10,682 bases of DNA, from positions 1 through 10,682 of the forward strand of contig JAKQGT010000013.1 of the NCBI GenBank assembly GCA_029556005.1, in the 5' to 3' direction. Made by a program: the position numbers and the translations under genes. Below are positions 1 to 5,963 of the stretch, piece by piece. Each line of letters begins with the position of its first letter. Position 1 is the first letter of the stretch. This DNA is from Chlamydiota bacterium (GTDB taxonomy: Bacteria > Chlamydiota > Chlamydiia > Chlamydiales > Simkaniaceae). The notes below the pieces were generated by a model. It saw only the letters and a program-made list of their open reading frames with translations. It did not search any database and had not been told where the DNA came from.

Positions 1-89
1 TCTATATGAAAAGACAGTCATTCTTCTACGACCTGATGGTTATTTTTAAAACCATTCCGATCGTCCTTTTCTCGAAAGGGGCGTTTTAA
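1..89 (+). CDS. C-terminal end of a bacterial sugar transferase (partial)
   Basis: Only the last 28 codons are inside the window, read in the frame starting at base 3 and ending with TAA at 87-89. The tail contains YDLMVIFKTIPIVLFSKGAF. This closely matches the conserved C-terminus of the membrane enzymes that move a sugar-1-phosphate from a UDP-sugar onto undecaprenyl phosphate (bacterial sugar transferase family, WbaP/WecA-independent type), which typically end in YDLxILxKTxxVVLxxxGAY. The stop overlaps the start of the following epimerase gene by one base (TAATG), so the two are translationally coupled. The partnership makes sense, since GalE-type enzymes supply the UDP-galactose or UDP-GalNAc that such transferases load. 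The other two frames close early (TGA at 7, TAA at 47). The identification rests on a short tail only. Confidence 0.65.
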   Translation, partial: YMKRQSFFYDLMVIFKTIPIVLFSKGAF

Positions 90-1057
90 TGCACATTCTA
101 GTCACGGGAGGAGCCGGCTATATCGGAAGCCATGTCTGCAAAGCCCTTTCCCAAAAAGGGTATATCCCCGTGACGCTTGATAACCTTTCATTGGGTCACC
201 GTAGTGCTGTTAAATGGGGACCTTTTGTGGAAGGAGACATCTTGGATGCTCCCTTGCTTAACGCTCTTTGTCGTACTTATCCTTTTAAAGGGGCCATCCA
301 TTTAGCTGCTCTTTCGAATGTCAGAGAGTCTCTTCAAACGCCGTTAAGTTACTACCGGAATAATGTGGTAGGGAGTTTAACACTTCTAGAAACCCTTCAA
401 AAACAGGGGATTGCTTATTCCGTTTTGTCGAGTACCTGCGCCATTTATGGTCTCCCTAAACAGACCTCTATCGATGAAGACCATGCTAAAAATCCTATCA
501 ACATTTATGGAAAATCTAAATGGATGGTGGAGCAAATGGGGCAATCGATCAGCCAAACGTATGGGATGCACTTTGCCACGCTCCGCTATTTCAATGCCGC
601 AGGAGCTGATCTTGAGGGAGAAATTGGTGAGTCTCACGATCCAGAAACCCATCTCATCCCCCTGCTCATTCAAACCGCACTCAAAAAACGCCCCCATTTT
701 ACCCTCTTTGGATCGGATCATGCAACCCCAGATGGAACCCCCATTCGCGATTTCATCCACGTCACAGATCTAGCTGAGGCACATATAAAAGCCCTCGAAT
801 GGATGAGGGAAAATAACAAAAACCTCACCCTGAACTGAGGAACGGGAAAGGTGTACTCTGTTAAAGAGGTGATCCAAGCTGTAGAAAAAGAACTCGCCTC
901 CTCCATTCCTGTAGTAGAAGGGGAACGTCTAAAAGAAGATCCCCCCTTTTTGGTTGCTAATCCAGAAAAAGCCTTCAAGCTCTTAAACTGGAAACCGAAA
1001 CACTCTGACTTACCCACGATTATTCATACGGCAAAGCAATGGCTAAAAAAGAAGTAA
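89..1057 (+). pseudogene. galE: UDP-sugar 4-epimerase (GalE type) interrupted by one in-frame TGA
   Basis: Short-chain dehydrogenase-fold enzyme interconverting UDP-glucose/UDP-galactose (or the N-acetyl forms) with bound NAD. The N-terminal part shows the Rossmann motif GGAGYIGSH (residues 7-15), the SST motif (114-116), catalytic Tyr140 and Lys144 in YGKSK, YFNAAGAD (167-174) and the GESHDPETHLIP block typical of GalE. Codon 250 (836-838) is TGA. The same frame then continues through GTGKVYSVKEV to TAA at 1055-1057, giving 322 codons, a normal GalE length. GalE proteins usually read NLGTGKGYSV here, so TGA replaces a leucine codon (TTA to TGA is one change) and Val replaces the next conserved Gly. 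The start ATG has AAAGGGG at 75-81. The truncated 249-residue product would lack the end of the substrate-binding domain. Nonsense mutation, sequencing error or readthrough are all possible. No selenocysteine context is visible, and TGA is a normal stop in neighbouring genes. Confidence 0.85.
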
Positions 1058-1581
1058 TCTGGCCCTTTTTTCTCATTTCTCTATTTTTTTCGCTAACGGC
1101 TTATCTCCCCCTGATCACCTTTGCCCCTTTTCTAGCCCTTTCTTATTACCGTTTTACCCTTTTAGGTGCTTTATGGATTGCTGCAGGATGTGGTCTGATC
1201 ATCGATCTACTCTCCAGTACACCTTTAGGAATGTACACCCTTAACTATGTCTTTGTCAGTTTTTTGCTCTACCGCTATCGGATTCACTTTGTAGAAAAGC
1301 CCCTAGGCCTTGCCTCATTAACCCTTATTTTCTCCATTTGTTCTCTCCTCATCACAAGAATCTTTTTCTTTATTTATGGAATCTCTCTTCCCTTTACCTT
1401 TAAGGGACTTGTCACCGATTTTCTCATCTTGCCTATTGGAGATGGACTCTATTCTTTCTTCTGTTTTTCGTTGCCTTTGATTCTCTATCGCTTCCTCCGT
1501 CGTCAGTGGTTTCACTTTCTTTTTTTCAGGAAAGAAACTAAAAAGAAAGAAGAGGAGGAACTAAAACGCCATGTCAAATGA
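1039..1581 (+). CDS. mreD: MreD-like membrane protein of the cell-shape/elongation machinery
   Basis: A 180-residue, very hydrophobic protein with about five membrane segments (roughly 8-30, 38-58, 66-80, 89-113 and 122-150) and a highly charged C-terminal tail (KETKKKEEEELKRHVK). The stretch GLIIDLLSSTPLGMYTLNY (52-70) matches the signature of MreD, where a Gly-rich helix is followed by (I/L)LD(L/I)xSxxxLG. E. coli MreD has AILDLISGSTLG at the same place. MreD partners MreC and MreB in guiding lateral wall synthesis, so a role in septal/envelope growth is inferred. The start ATG lies inside the last codons of galE (19-base overlap) and has no strong ribosome-binding site of its own, suggesting coupling to galE translation. 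The internal stop in galE would then matter for this gene. A generic small integral membrane protein is the alternative. Confidence 0.62.
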   Translation: MAKKEVIWPFFLISLFFSLTAYLPLITFAPFLALSYYRFTLLGALWIAAGCGLIIDLLSSTPLGMYTLNYVFVSFLLYRYRIHFVEKPLGLASLTLIFSICSLLITRIFFFIYGISLPFTFKGLVTDFLILPIGDGLYSFFCFSLPLILYRFLRRQWFHFLFFRKETKKKEEEELKRHVK

Positions 1582-2419
1582 ACTCGATCTCCCTAATCTT
1601 CTACGCTCTAGGTTAACAATGGTTGCCTCTTTTGCGGCCATGAAAGCGGGCGATCTCTTAAGAAGGGGTTTCGGAAGACCTATGCAATTCGAAACTAAAG
1701 AAGGACGTCATAATCTCGTTACAGAGTGGGACCAAAAAGCCGAAAAGGTGATCATTGAACTGATCAAAACCCACTTCCCGGGACACGGTTTTGTCGCAGA
1801 AGAGAGTGGGGCTTCAGGAACACAACAAGAAGGGATTCAGTGGATTATCGATCCCCTGGATGGAACGGTGAACTTTGCCCATAAAATCCCCATATTTTCG
1901 ATCAGCATCGCTGCCTCTTTTCAATCTGAAATCTTAGCGGGAGTGGTTTATAATCCTATGATCAACGAGCTCTTTGTCGCTGAGAAAGGAAATGGTGCTT
2001 ATCTTAATGGAGAACGCCTTAAAGTAACAGAAACTGCCGTCTTAGATAGCGCTATTGTCGCAACGGGTTTTCCTTACAATGTTCATGAAAATCCTCTTTG
2101 TTGCTTGGACCATTTTAACACATTTGCTAAAATGGGCATTCCACTTAGGCGCATGGGCTCTGCAGCCCTCGATCTCGCCTACGTAGCAGCAGGACGCTTC
2201 GACTCCTTTTGGGAAGTTTCATTGCGCCCTTGGGACTATGCCGCAGGCAAGCTTCTCATTGAAGAGGCGGGCGGTCAGTTCACCGACTTTAAGGGTCATC
2301 CTTTCTCCTCTCTTCAGGAGGGAGCCATTGTTGCTTCAAATGGAATTTTGCATGCTCAAATGCTCAAAAACATTAAAGCAACTTTGGAGAAAAAGGAAAA
2401 AACAAGTGAAGCTGATTGA
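1571..2419 (+). CDS. suhB: Inositol monophosphatase family phosphatase (SuhB/CysQ type)
   Basis: A 282-residue cytosolic Mg-dependent phosphatase of the inositol monophosphatase/FBPase fold. All family motifs are present: the metal-binding EE pair at 77-78 in VAEESG, DPLDGTVNF at 94-102 with Asp94 and Asp97 as metal ligands, and the C-terminal WDYAAG at 221-226 with Asp222. The length is normal for the family (about 265-285). Sequence alone does not separate inositol-1-phosphatase/SuhB from 3'-nucleotide phosphatase (CysQ). The compact length and absence of the longer CysQ insert favour SuhB-like. The ATG is preceded by AGGAGG at about 1553-1558 and overlaps the mreD stop by 11 bases. It is the fourth gene of the packed operon, and its product may also act on nucleotide by-products rather than inositol phosphates. 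Confidence 0.88.
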   Translation: MSNELDLPNLLRSRLTMVASFAAMKAGDLLRRGFGRPMQFETKEGRHNLVTEWDQKAEKVIIELIKTHFPGHGFVAEESGASGTQQEGIQWIIDPLDGTVNFAHKIPIFSISIAASFQSEILAGVVYNPMINELFVAEKGNGAYLNGERLKVTETAVLDSAIVATGFPYNVHENPLCCLDHFNTFAKMGIPLRRMGSAALDLAYVAAGRFDSFWEVSLRPWDYAAGKLLIEEAGGQFTDFKGHPFSSLQEGAIVASNGILHAQMLKNIKATLEKKEKTSEAD

Positions 2420-3263
2420 CGGCAATCAAATCGCCAAAAAGATTCGGGAAGACCTCAAGATAGAGATCCATAAAATTTCAGGAAGAAAACCAGGACTAGC
2501 GTTTATTCTAATCGGTAAGGATCCCGCTTCACTCTCTTATGTGAAGATGAAAAAAAAAGGATGCCTTGAAACCGGAATCCATTCCGAAACACTTGAGCTT
2601 CCAGCCGATGTGACTGAAGCCTCTCTCCTCCAAGAGATCCAGCGTCTCAACCTGGAGGAAACAATCGATGGTATCTTAGTACAACAACCTTTTCCCAAAC
2701 ATCTCTCTACCTCAACCATTGTTGAAGCCATCGATCCCGCAAAAGATGTCGACGGTTTTCACCCTATGAATATCGGGAAGCTTTTATTAGGAGAGCCGGG
2801 AGGATTTGCTGCATGTACTCCCCTAGGAATCGCCAAACTTTTGGAAAAGTGTGGAGCAGAGGTAGAAGGAAAACATGTGGTGATCGTGGGGCGGAGTAAT
2901 ATTGTAGGGAAACCCCTCGCTGCCATTCTCGTTCAAAAAGCAAGACATTGCAATGCAACGGTTACAATTGCCCACAGCCACACACACAAACTTCCTGAGA
3001 TCTGCAAAAGCGCCGACATTTTAGTCGCCGCTATTGGAAAGCCGTTATTTATCAAAGCTGAGATGGTCAAAAAGGGAGCTGTTGTCATCGATGTTGGAAT
3101 CAACCGAACCGCTCAAGGTTTAGTCGGCGATGTAGATTTTGCTAAGGTCAAAAACGTCGCTTCGATGATCACCCCCGTTCCGGGAGGGGTTGGCCCCATG
3201 ACGATTGCGATGCTTCTCTCCAATACCTACCTGAGTTTTCAAAGAAAACGTGGGGCCCTTTAA
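2406..3263 (+). CDS. folD: FolD, methylenetetrahydrofolate dehydrogenase/cyclohydrolase
   Basis: Bifunctional cytosolic enzyme converting 5,10-methylene-THF to 10-formyl-THF in one-carbon metabolism, supplying purine and formyl-Met-tRNA synthesis. The 285-residue product has the expected order: LIDGNQIA at the N-terminus, SLSYVKMKKKGC (42-53) with active-site Tyr45 and Lys49, LVQQPFPKH (91-99), KDVDGFHP (113-120), GRSNIVGKP (162-170) in the NAD(P) site and PGGVGPMT (259-266). The same frame is open upstream to about 2238, but family alignment and length put the start at GTG 2406, where VKLIDG matches the usual M-x-LIDG start. AAGG at about 2393-2396 provides the ribosome-binding site. The start overlaps the phosphatase stop by 14 bases. 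The stop overlaps apbE by one base (TAATG). Confidence 0.95.
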   Translation: MKLIDGNQIAKKIREDLKIEIHKISGRKPGLAFILIGKDPASLSYVKMKKKGCLETGIHSETLELPADVTEASLLQEIQRLNLEETIDGILVQQPFPKHLSTSTIVEAIDPAKDVDGFHPMNIGKLLLGEPGGFAACTPLGIAKLLEKCGAEVEGKHVVIVGRSNIVGKPLAAILVQKARHCNATVTIAHSHTHKLPEICKSADILVAAIGKPLFIKAEMVKKGAVVIDVGINRTAQGLVGDVDFAKVKNVASMITPVPGGVGPMTIAMLLSNTYLSFQRKRGAL

Positions 3264-4117
3264 TGATCCTTAACACCAAGTTTTACCTTCAAGCACTCGT
3301 TTTGATGTTTCTTGTAGGCTGCTCCTCAAACGCGATCACCCACTTCCAGGGAATAGCCCACACCCATAGCTACCACATTCAAATTGCCGCCTCCCTGTCC
3401 ACTAAAGAGAAACAAAAAATCAAAACCTTGATCGATGAAGTTTTTGATGAGGTCGATCTGTGTTATAATCACTGGAACCCCCAATCGGAACTCTCCCTGG
3501 TCAACCAAGGAAGCCCCTCTACACCGAAACTGCGGGAAATCCTCTCCCTTGCCCTGATGTATAAGGAGTTAACTGGAGGCCGTTATGATCCTTTTCTGGG
3601 AGGAGTGATCTCTGCTTGGAAAGAAAGCTTAAAAAAGGGAGAGCTTCCCGATTTAAATCCTCTTCACGTAGCCATCGATTTGGACGGCATGCTTAAAGGG
3701 TATGCCATCGATTTATTAGTGGAAAAACTCAACCGCTTGGGTTATAAACATGTCTATGTAGAATGGGGAGGAGACATCCGTGTCAGTGGACGTCACCCCG
3801 AAAAAAGACCCTGGCGCATTTTGATTGAGGGAAAGGTTATCCCCTTATACAGTGCTCTTGCAACGAGTGGCAATAGTGAGCAAAAATGGGAAGTCGGCGA
3901 TAAAATCTTTACGCATATTATCGACCCTTTTTCACTTAGAGCCCTTGAAGTCAAAGAGATGAAAAGTGTTACGGTACAGGCTCCTACCTGCGCTCTAGCC
4001 GATGCTTTAGCGACTGCTTGCATGACGTTTATGAGTGATCGTGAAGCCCTTGAGTGGGCAGAATCGATAAAAGCAAAACAAGAAGGTGTTGCATTTTGGA
4101 TCACTACAAAACCCTAA
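3263..4117 (+). CDS. apbE: ApbE, lipoprotein FMN transferase
   Basis: Extracytoplasmic enzyme that attaches FMN from FAD to a threonine of target proteins, classically NqrB/NqrC of the sodium-pumping NADH dehydrogenase. The N-terminus is a lipoprotein signal with lipobox LVGC and lipidated Cys20. Further motifs are ELSLVNQGS (76-84), TGGRYDP (104-110), LDGMLKGYAID (140-150) with the conserved Lys145, WGGDIRVSG (168-176), HIIDP (218-222) and the metal-binding C-terminal block CALADALATA (243-252) with Asp247 and Thr251. At 284 residues it is on the short side for ApbE (usually about 320-350), but no motif is missing. folD-apbE adjacency is, from memory, also seen in Chlamydia. It is inferred to serve an Nqr complex encoded elsewhere. 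The original thiamine-biosynthesis label for this family is outdated. Confidence 0.93.
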   Translation: MILNTKFYLQALVLMFLVGCSSNAITHFQGIAHTHSYHIQIAASLSTKEKQKIKTLIDEVFDEVDLCYNHWNPQSELSLVNQGSPSTPKLREILSLALMYKELTGGRYDPFLGGVISAWKESLKKGELPDLNPLHVAIDLDGMLKGYAIDLLVEKLNRLGYKHVYVEWGGDIRVSGRHPEKRPWRILIEGKVIPLYSALATSGNSEQKWEVGDKIFTHIIDPFSLRALEVKEMKSVTVQAPTCALADALATACMTFMSDREALEWAESIKAKQEGVAFWITTKP

Positions 4118-4704
4118 TTTTTGACTTAGGAAATGTCCTCATCTCCTTTAGCCATGAAAAGATGTATGCTCAGCTTGCGCGTCTTTGTGAAATGCCCACC
4201 GCTGCCATCAAAGAGCTTTTTCAGGAAAGTCGAGTGGGAATGCAATATGAACGGGGGCTGGTGTCTAGCGCAGAAATTCACTCCCTTCTTCAGGAAACAT
4301 CTGGAAAAGATCTCAGCTACACTGAAGTTTTAGAAGCGGGAAGTGATATTTTTACTCCTCGGCCCGATATGGTCGATCTGATTAAGACATTAAAAAAACA
4401 AGGCTACCACCTACTACTCCTCTCCAATACCAATGAAGCCCATTATCAATTTATTGATAAACAGTTTGGGCTTTTCGATCTGTTCCATCACCTCATTCTC
4501 TCCTTTGAGATCGGGGCTGTTAAGCCTGAAAGAGCGATTTTTGAAGAGGTTTTAAAGCACGCTCATTGCCCTCCCCATGCCTGTTACTATACTGATGATA
4601 TCCCTGAGTATGTGCAGGCTGCAGAAAAATGGGGAATCAAAGGGCATGTCTTTCAATCTCCAGCCCTCCTTCTGGAAGACCTCCACAGAAACCGCATCAT
4701 TTAA
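4096..4704 (+). CDS. HAD-family phosphatase, YihX-like
   Basis: A 202-residue cytosolic haloacid dehalogenase-superfamily phosphatase. Motif I is LIFDLGNVL (7-15) with nucleophile Asp10 and Gly at the +2 position, as in E. coli YihX (IFDLGNVI). Motif II is LLSNTNEAHY (108-117) with Ser110. Motif III is GAVKPERAIFEEVL with Lys143. Motif IV is YYTDDIPEYVQAA with Asp167 and Asp168. A helical cap lies between about 18 and 85. YihX acts on alpha-glucose-1-phosphate, so a sugar-phosphate substrate is a reasonable inference but not shown. The frame is open upstream to a GTG at 4054, but TTG 4096 puts the nucleophile at the normal distance from the start and has AGAAGG at 4081-4086. This makes a 22-base overlap with apbE. 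It is the last gene of the first operon, and no hairpin terminator is visible after it. Confidence 0.85.
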   Translation: MDHYKTLIFDLGNVLISFSHEKMYAQLARLCEMPTAAIKELFQESRVGMQYERGLVSSAEIHSLLQETSGKDLSYTEVLEAGSDIFTPRPDMVDLIKTLKKQGYHLLLLSNTNEAHYQFIDKQFGLFDLFHHLILSFEIGAVKPERAIFEEVLKHAHCPPHACYYTDDIPEYVQAAEKWGIKGHVFQSPALLLEDLHRNRII

Positions 4705-4714
4705 TACCAATTTC

Positions 4715-4744
4715 TTGACTTTTCAGTTTAGAACTCTTATCTGA
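4715..4744 (+). promoter_or_regulatory. Candidate sigma-70-type promoter of the Cys-rich lipoprotein gene
   Basis: TTGACT at 4715-4720 is a near-consensus -35 box. The -10 position is less clear, with TATCTG at 4739-4744 (18-base spacing) or TTATCT at 4737-4742 (16-base spacing). It sits in the 66-base gap between the HAD gene and the lipoprotein, so the small gene is probably transcribed separately from the long upstream operon. Confidence 0.4.
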
Positions 4745-4770
4745 GGGATAGATACTTGTTGGAGGTCATC

Positions 4771-4971
4771 ATGAAAAAATTTTCTATTCTCCTTGCAGCG
4801 ACAGCCTTAGTGGCTGGGGGGCTTTTGGTTTCATGCCAGAAAAAAAAGGACGCACCTTGCATGCCTACATGTCAACCCTGTCAACCCTCAAAACAACCGA
4901 GCGCTCCTTGCAAGCCAAGCAGTCCCAATGGATCCCCCTGCAAACCAGGTGGTCCTTGCAGACGCTATTAA
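4771..4971 (+). CDS. Small Cys/Pro-rich lipoprotein, OmcA-like in composition
   Basis: A 66-residue secreted lipoprotein. MKKFSILLAATALVAGGLLV is a lipoprotein signal ending in lipobox LVSC with Cys22 as lipidation site. The mature part is 45 residues with seven cysteines (22, 30, 34, 37, 47, 57, 63), many prolines and Lys, mostly in P-C-x-P and CxxC patterns (PCMPTCQPCQPS). GGAGG at 4761-4765, five bases before ATG 4771, fixes the start; an in-frame start at 4756 precedes this site and is not used. Chlamydial OmcA is also a short Cys-rich lipoprotein that is disulfide cross-linked into the outer membrane of elementary bodies. Composition, size and CxPC spacing are similar, but orthology is not shown because low-complexity sequence can mislead. 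An envelope cross-linking role is therefore an inference. Confidence 0.75.
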   Translation: MKKFSILLAATALVAGGLLVSCQKKKDAPCMPTCQPCQPSKQPSAPCKPSSPNGSPCKPGGPCRRY

Positions 4972-4974
4972 AAG

Positions 4975-5841
4975 TTAAAGGGGGAGGGATCGTTCCCTCT
5001 CCTCCAGTAACTCCTGAATGAGTTGCATTTGCACATCAAGGGATATTTGCGTTTCAGATGTGACATCCAGATTATGATCTTCTAAGATCTCTTTTAAGGG
5101 AATGCCCTCACGATACTGCATGAGTGTATGATCCCGTTTCCCAATAAGATCTAGGATTTGTGGCTTAAATAAAACCAGCATCGCATTGAGCCACCTGTTC
5201 ACTACATATGAGGGGTGGGTATGCTCCACATGAAAGCGATCCACCATCTTCATGATATCCTCTGCCGTATACCAATCTTCTCCAGTGACCCAGCGGTTGG
5301 TTGTAAAAAGTCCAATAGGATACCCCTCGTCATCCATAGAAATCGCGATGATATGAGCGAACGTATCGATGTCATTTAAGGTGGCATTTCTTTTATCATA
5401 AAAAAGAGGCAAAATGTCCTCTCCCATCCCCCCTTGACGCAAAAATAGATGGAAATGGCCATGCTCTCCCCCTCGATGAGCATGGTAGTAATATTGAGAG
5501 TAGGTCTCGCGATCAAAGGCATCATTTAAAGGGTAATGGGCCATTTCCCAAAAAACCCCTTGTCCTTTCAAAACTTCAGCTACAATATGGGAACCTGTCT
5601 TACTCAAAAGACGGTTCCACTCTTGAATTTCTTTGCCTGCATTTTGCATTTTTTTTAGAGATTCGGTGGAACAAAGGGCGAGTTTTTCTTTTAACTTTTT
5701 TTCATGAATCTGAATCTCTCGATGAGAGACGCTCATCTTAGAAGTCATCAAATCTGGGATGCTTTGATAACAAAAAAGACAGAGGAAAAGAACCACAAGT
5801 CCAATTAAATTGGTGATTAAAACCGACCGAAGCTTTTTCAT
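4975..5841 (-). CDS. Membrane-anchored His-rich protein of unknown function
   Basis: 288 residues. The N-terminus (7-27) is a single hydrophobic helix after a basic start, so the protein is probably anchored with its body outside the cytoplasm. Residues 40-80 are charged and helical. The body holds two striking conserved-looking blocks: YYYHAHRGGEHGHFHLFLR (117-135), with five histidines and one glutamate, and GLFTTNRWVTGEDWY (177-191), followed by FHVEHTHP and VNRWLNAMLVLFKPQ. I recall similar sequences among uncharacterised bacterial proteins, possibly the family listed as DUF6969, but cannot confirm this. The His cluster suggests metal binding or a metal-dependent hydrolase. That is inference only. 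ATG at 5841-5839 has only a weak GGA before it. The gene runs convergent to the Cys-rich lipoprotein (three bases between stops) and divergent from rnr. Confidence 0.8.
   Translation of the reverse strand: MKKLRSVLITNLIGLVVLFLCLFCYQSIPDLMTSKMSVSHREIQIHEKKLKEKLALCSTESLKKMQNAGKEIQEWNRLLSKTGSHIVAEVLKGQGVFWEMAHYPLNDAFDRETYSQYYYHAHRGGEHGHFHLFLRQGGMGEDILPLFYDKRNATLNDIDTFAHIIAISMDDEGYPIGLFTTNRWVTGEDWYTAEDIMKMVDRFHVEHTHPSYVVNRWLNAMLVLFKPQILDLIGKRDHTLMQYREGIPLKEILEDHNLDVTSETQISLDVQMQLIQELLEERERSLPL
4981..5002 (-). terminator. Hairpin at the convergent gene ends, possible weak terminator
   Basis: GAGGGA (4984-4989), loop TCGT, TCCCTC (4994-4999), extended by GU and GC pairs to a stem of about nine pairs. 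Read on the minus strand it is followed by CTTTAACTTTT, a weak U-rich tract, so it could end the minus-strand transcript. It overlaps the last codons of that gene. On the plus strand no T-run follows, so it would act poorly for the lipoprotein mRNA. Confidence 0.35.
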
Positions 5842-5963
5842 TCCATTGCGATTTACATATCCATTAGGTATGATAATAGGTAGGAGAATCGTTAAAGATA
5901 AACGAAAAAGTGTGAAAGATTAAAAAAATAGTTAGAAGAAAAAGTTCAAAAGACTCCGATCAT
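5842..5963. other. Divergent intergenic region between the His-rich gene and rnr
   Basis: This A-rich stretch must carry both divergent promoters. On the minus strand TATTAT (plus-strand 5873-5878) is a fair -10. On the plus strand GATAAT at 5872-5877 overlaps it, but neither has a convincing -35 box. AGGAGA at 5882-5887 looks like a strong ribosome-binding site yet no ATG, GTG or TTG follows at the right distance, which bears on the uncertain start of rnr. Confidence 0.4.

Noticed and set aside
386-760. Minus-strand and other-frame open stretches over galE, folD, apbE, mpg and the HAD gene
   Set aside because: They lie opposite or within clearly conserved genes, have no family motifs or ribosome-binding sites, and are shadows.
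836-838. TGA as selenocysteine or reassigned codon
   Set aside because: GalE has leucine, not cysteine, at this site. No SECIS-like hairpin was recognised just after it, and several intact neighbouring genes end in TGA.
4081-4117. apbE/HAD overlap as a sign of frameshift or gene fusion
   Set aside because: apbE ends normally after its conserved C-terminal block and the HAD protein starts normally from TTG with its own ribosome-binding site. This is ordinary operon overlap.
4981-5002. Convergent hairpin as a strong bidirectional terminator
   Set aside because: Only a weak U-rich tract follows on the minus strand and none on the plus strand, so it is listed only as a weak candidate.
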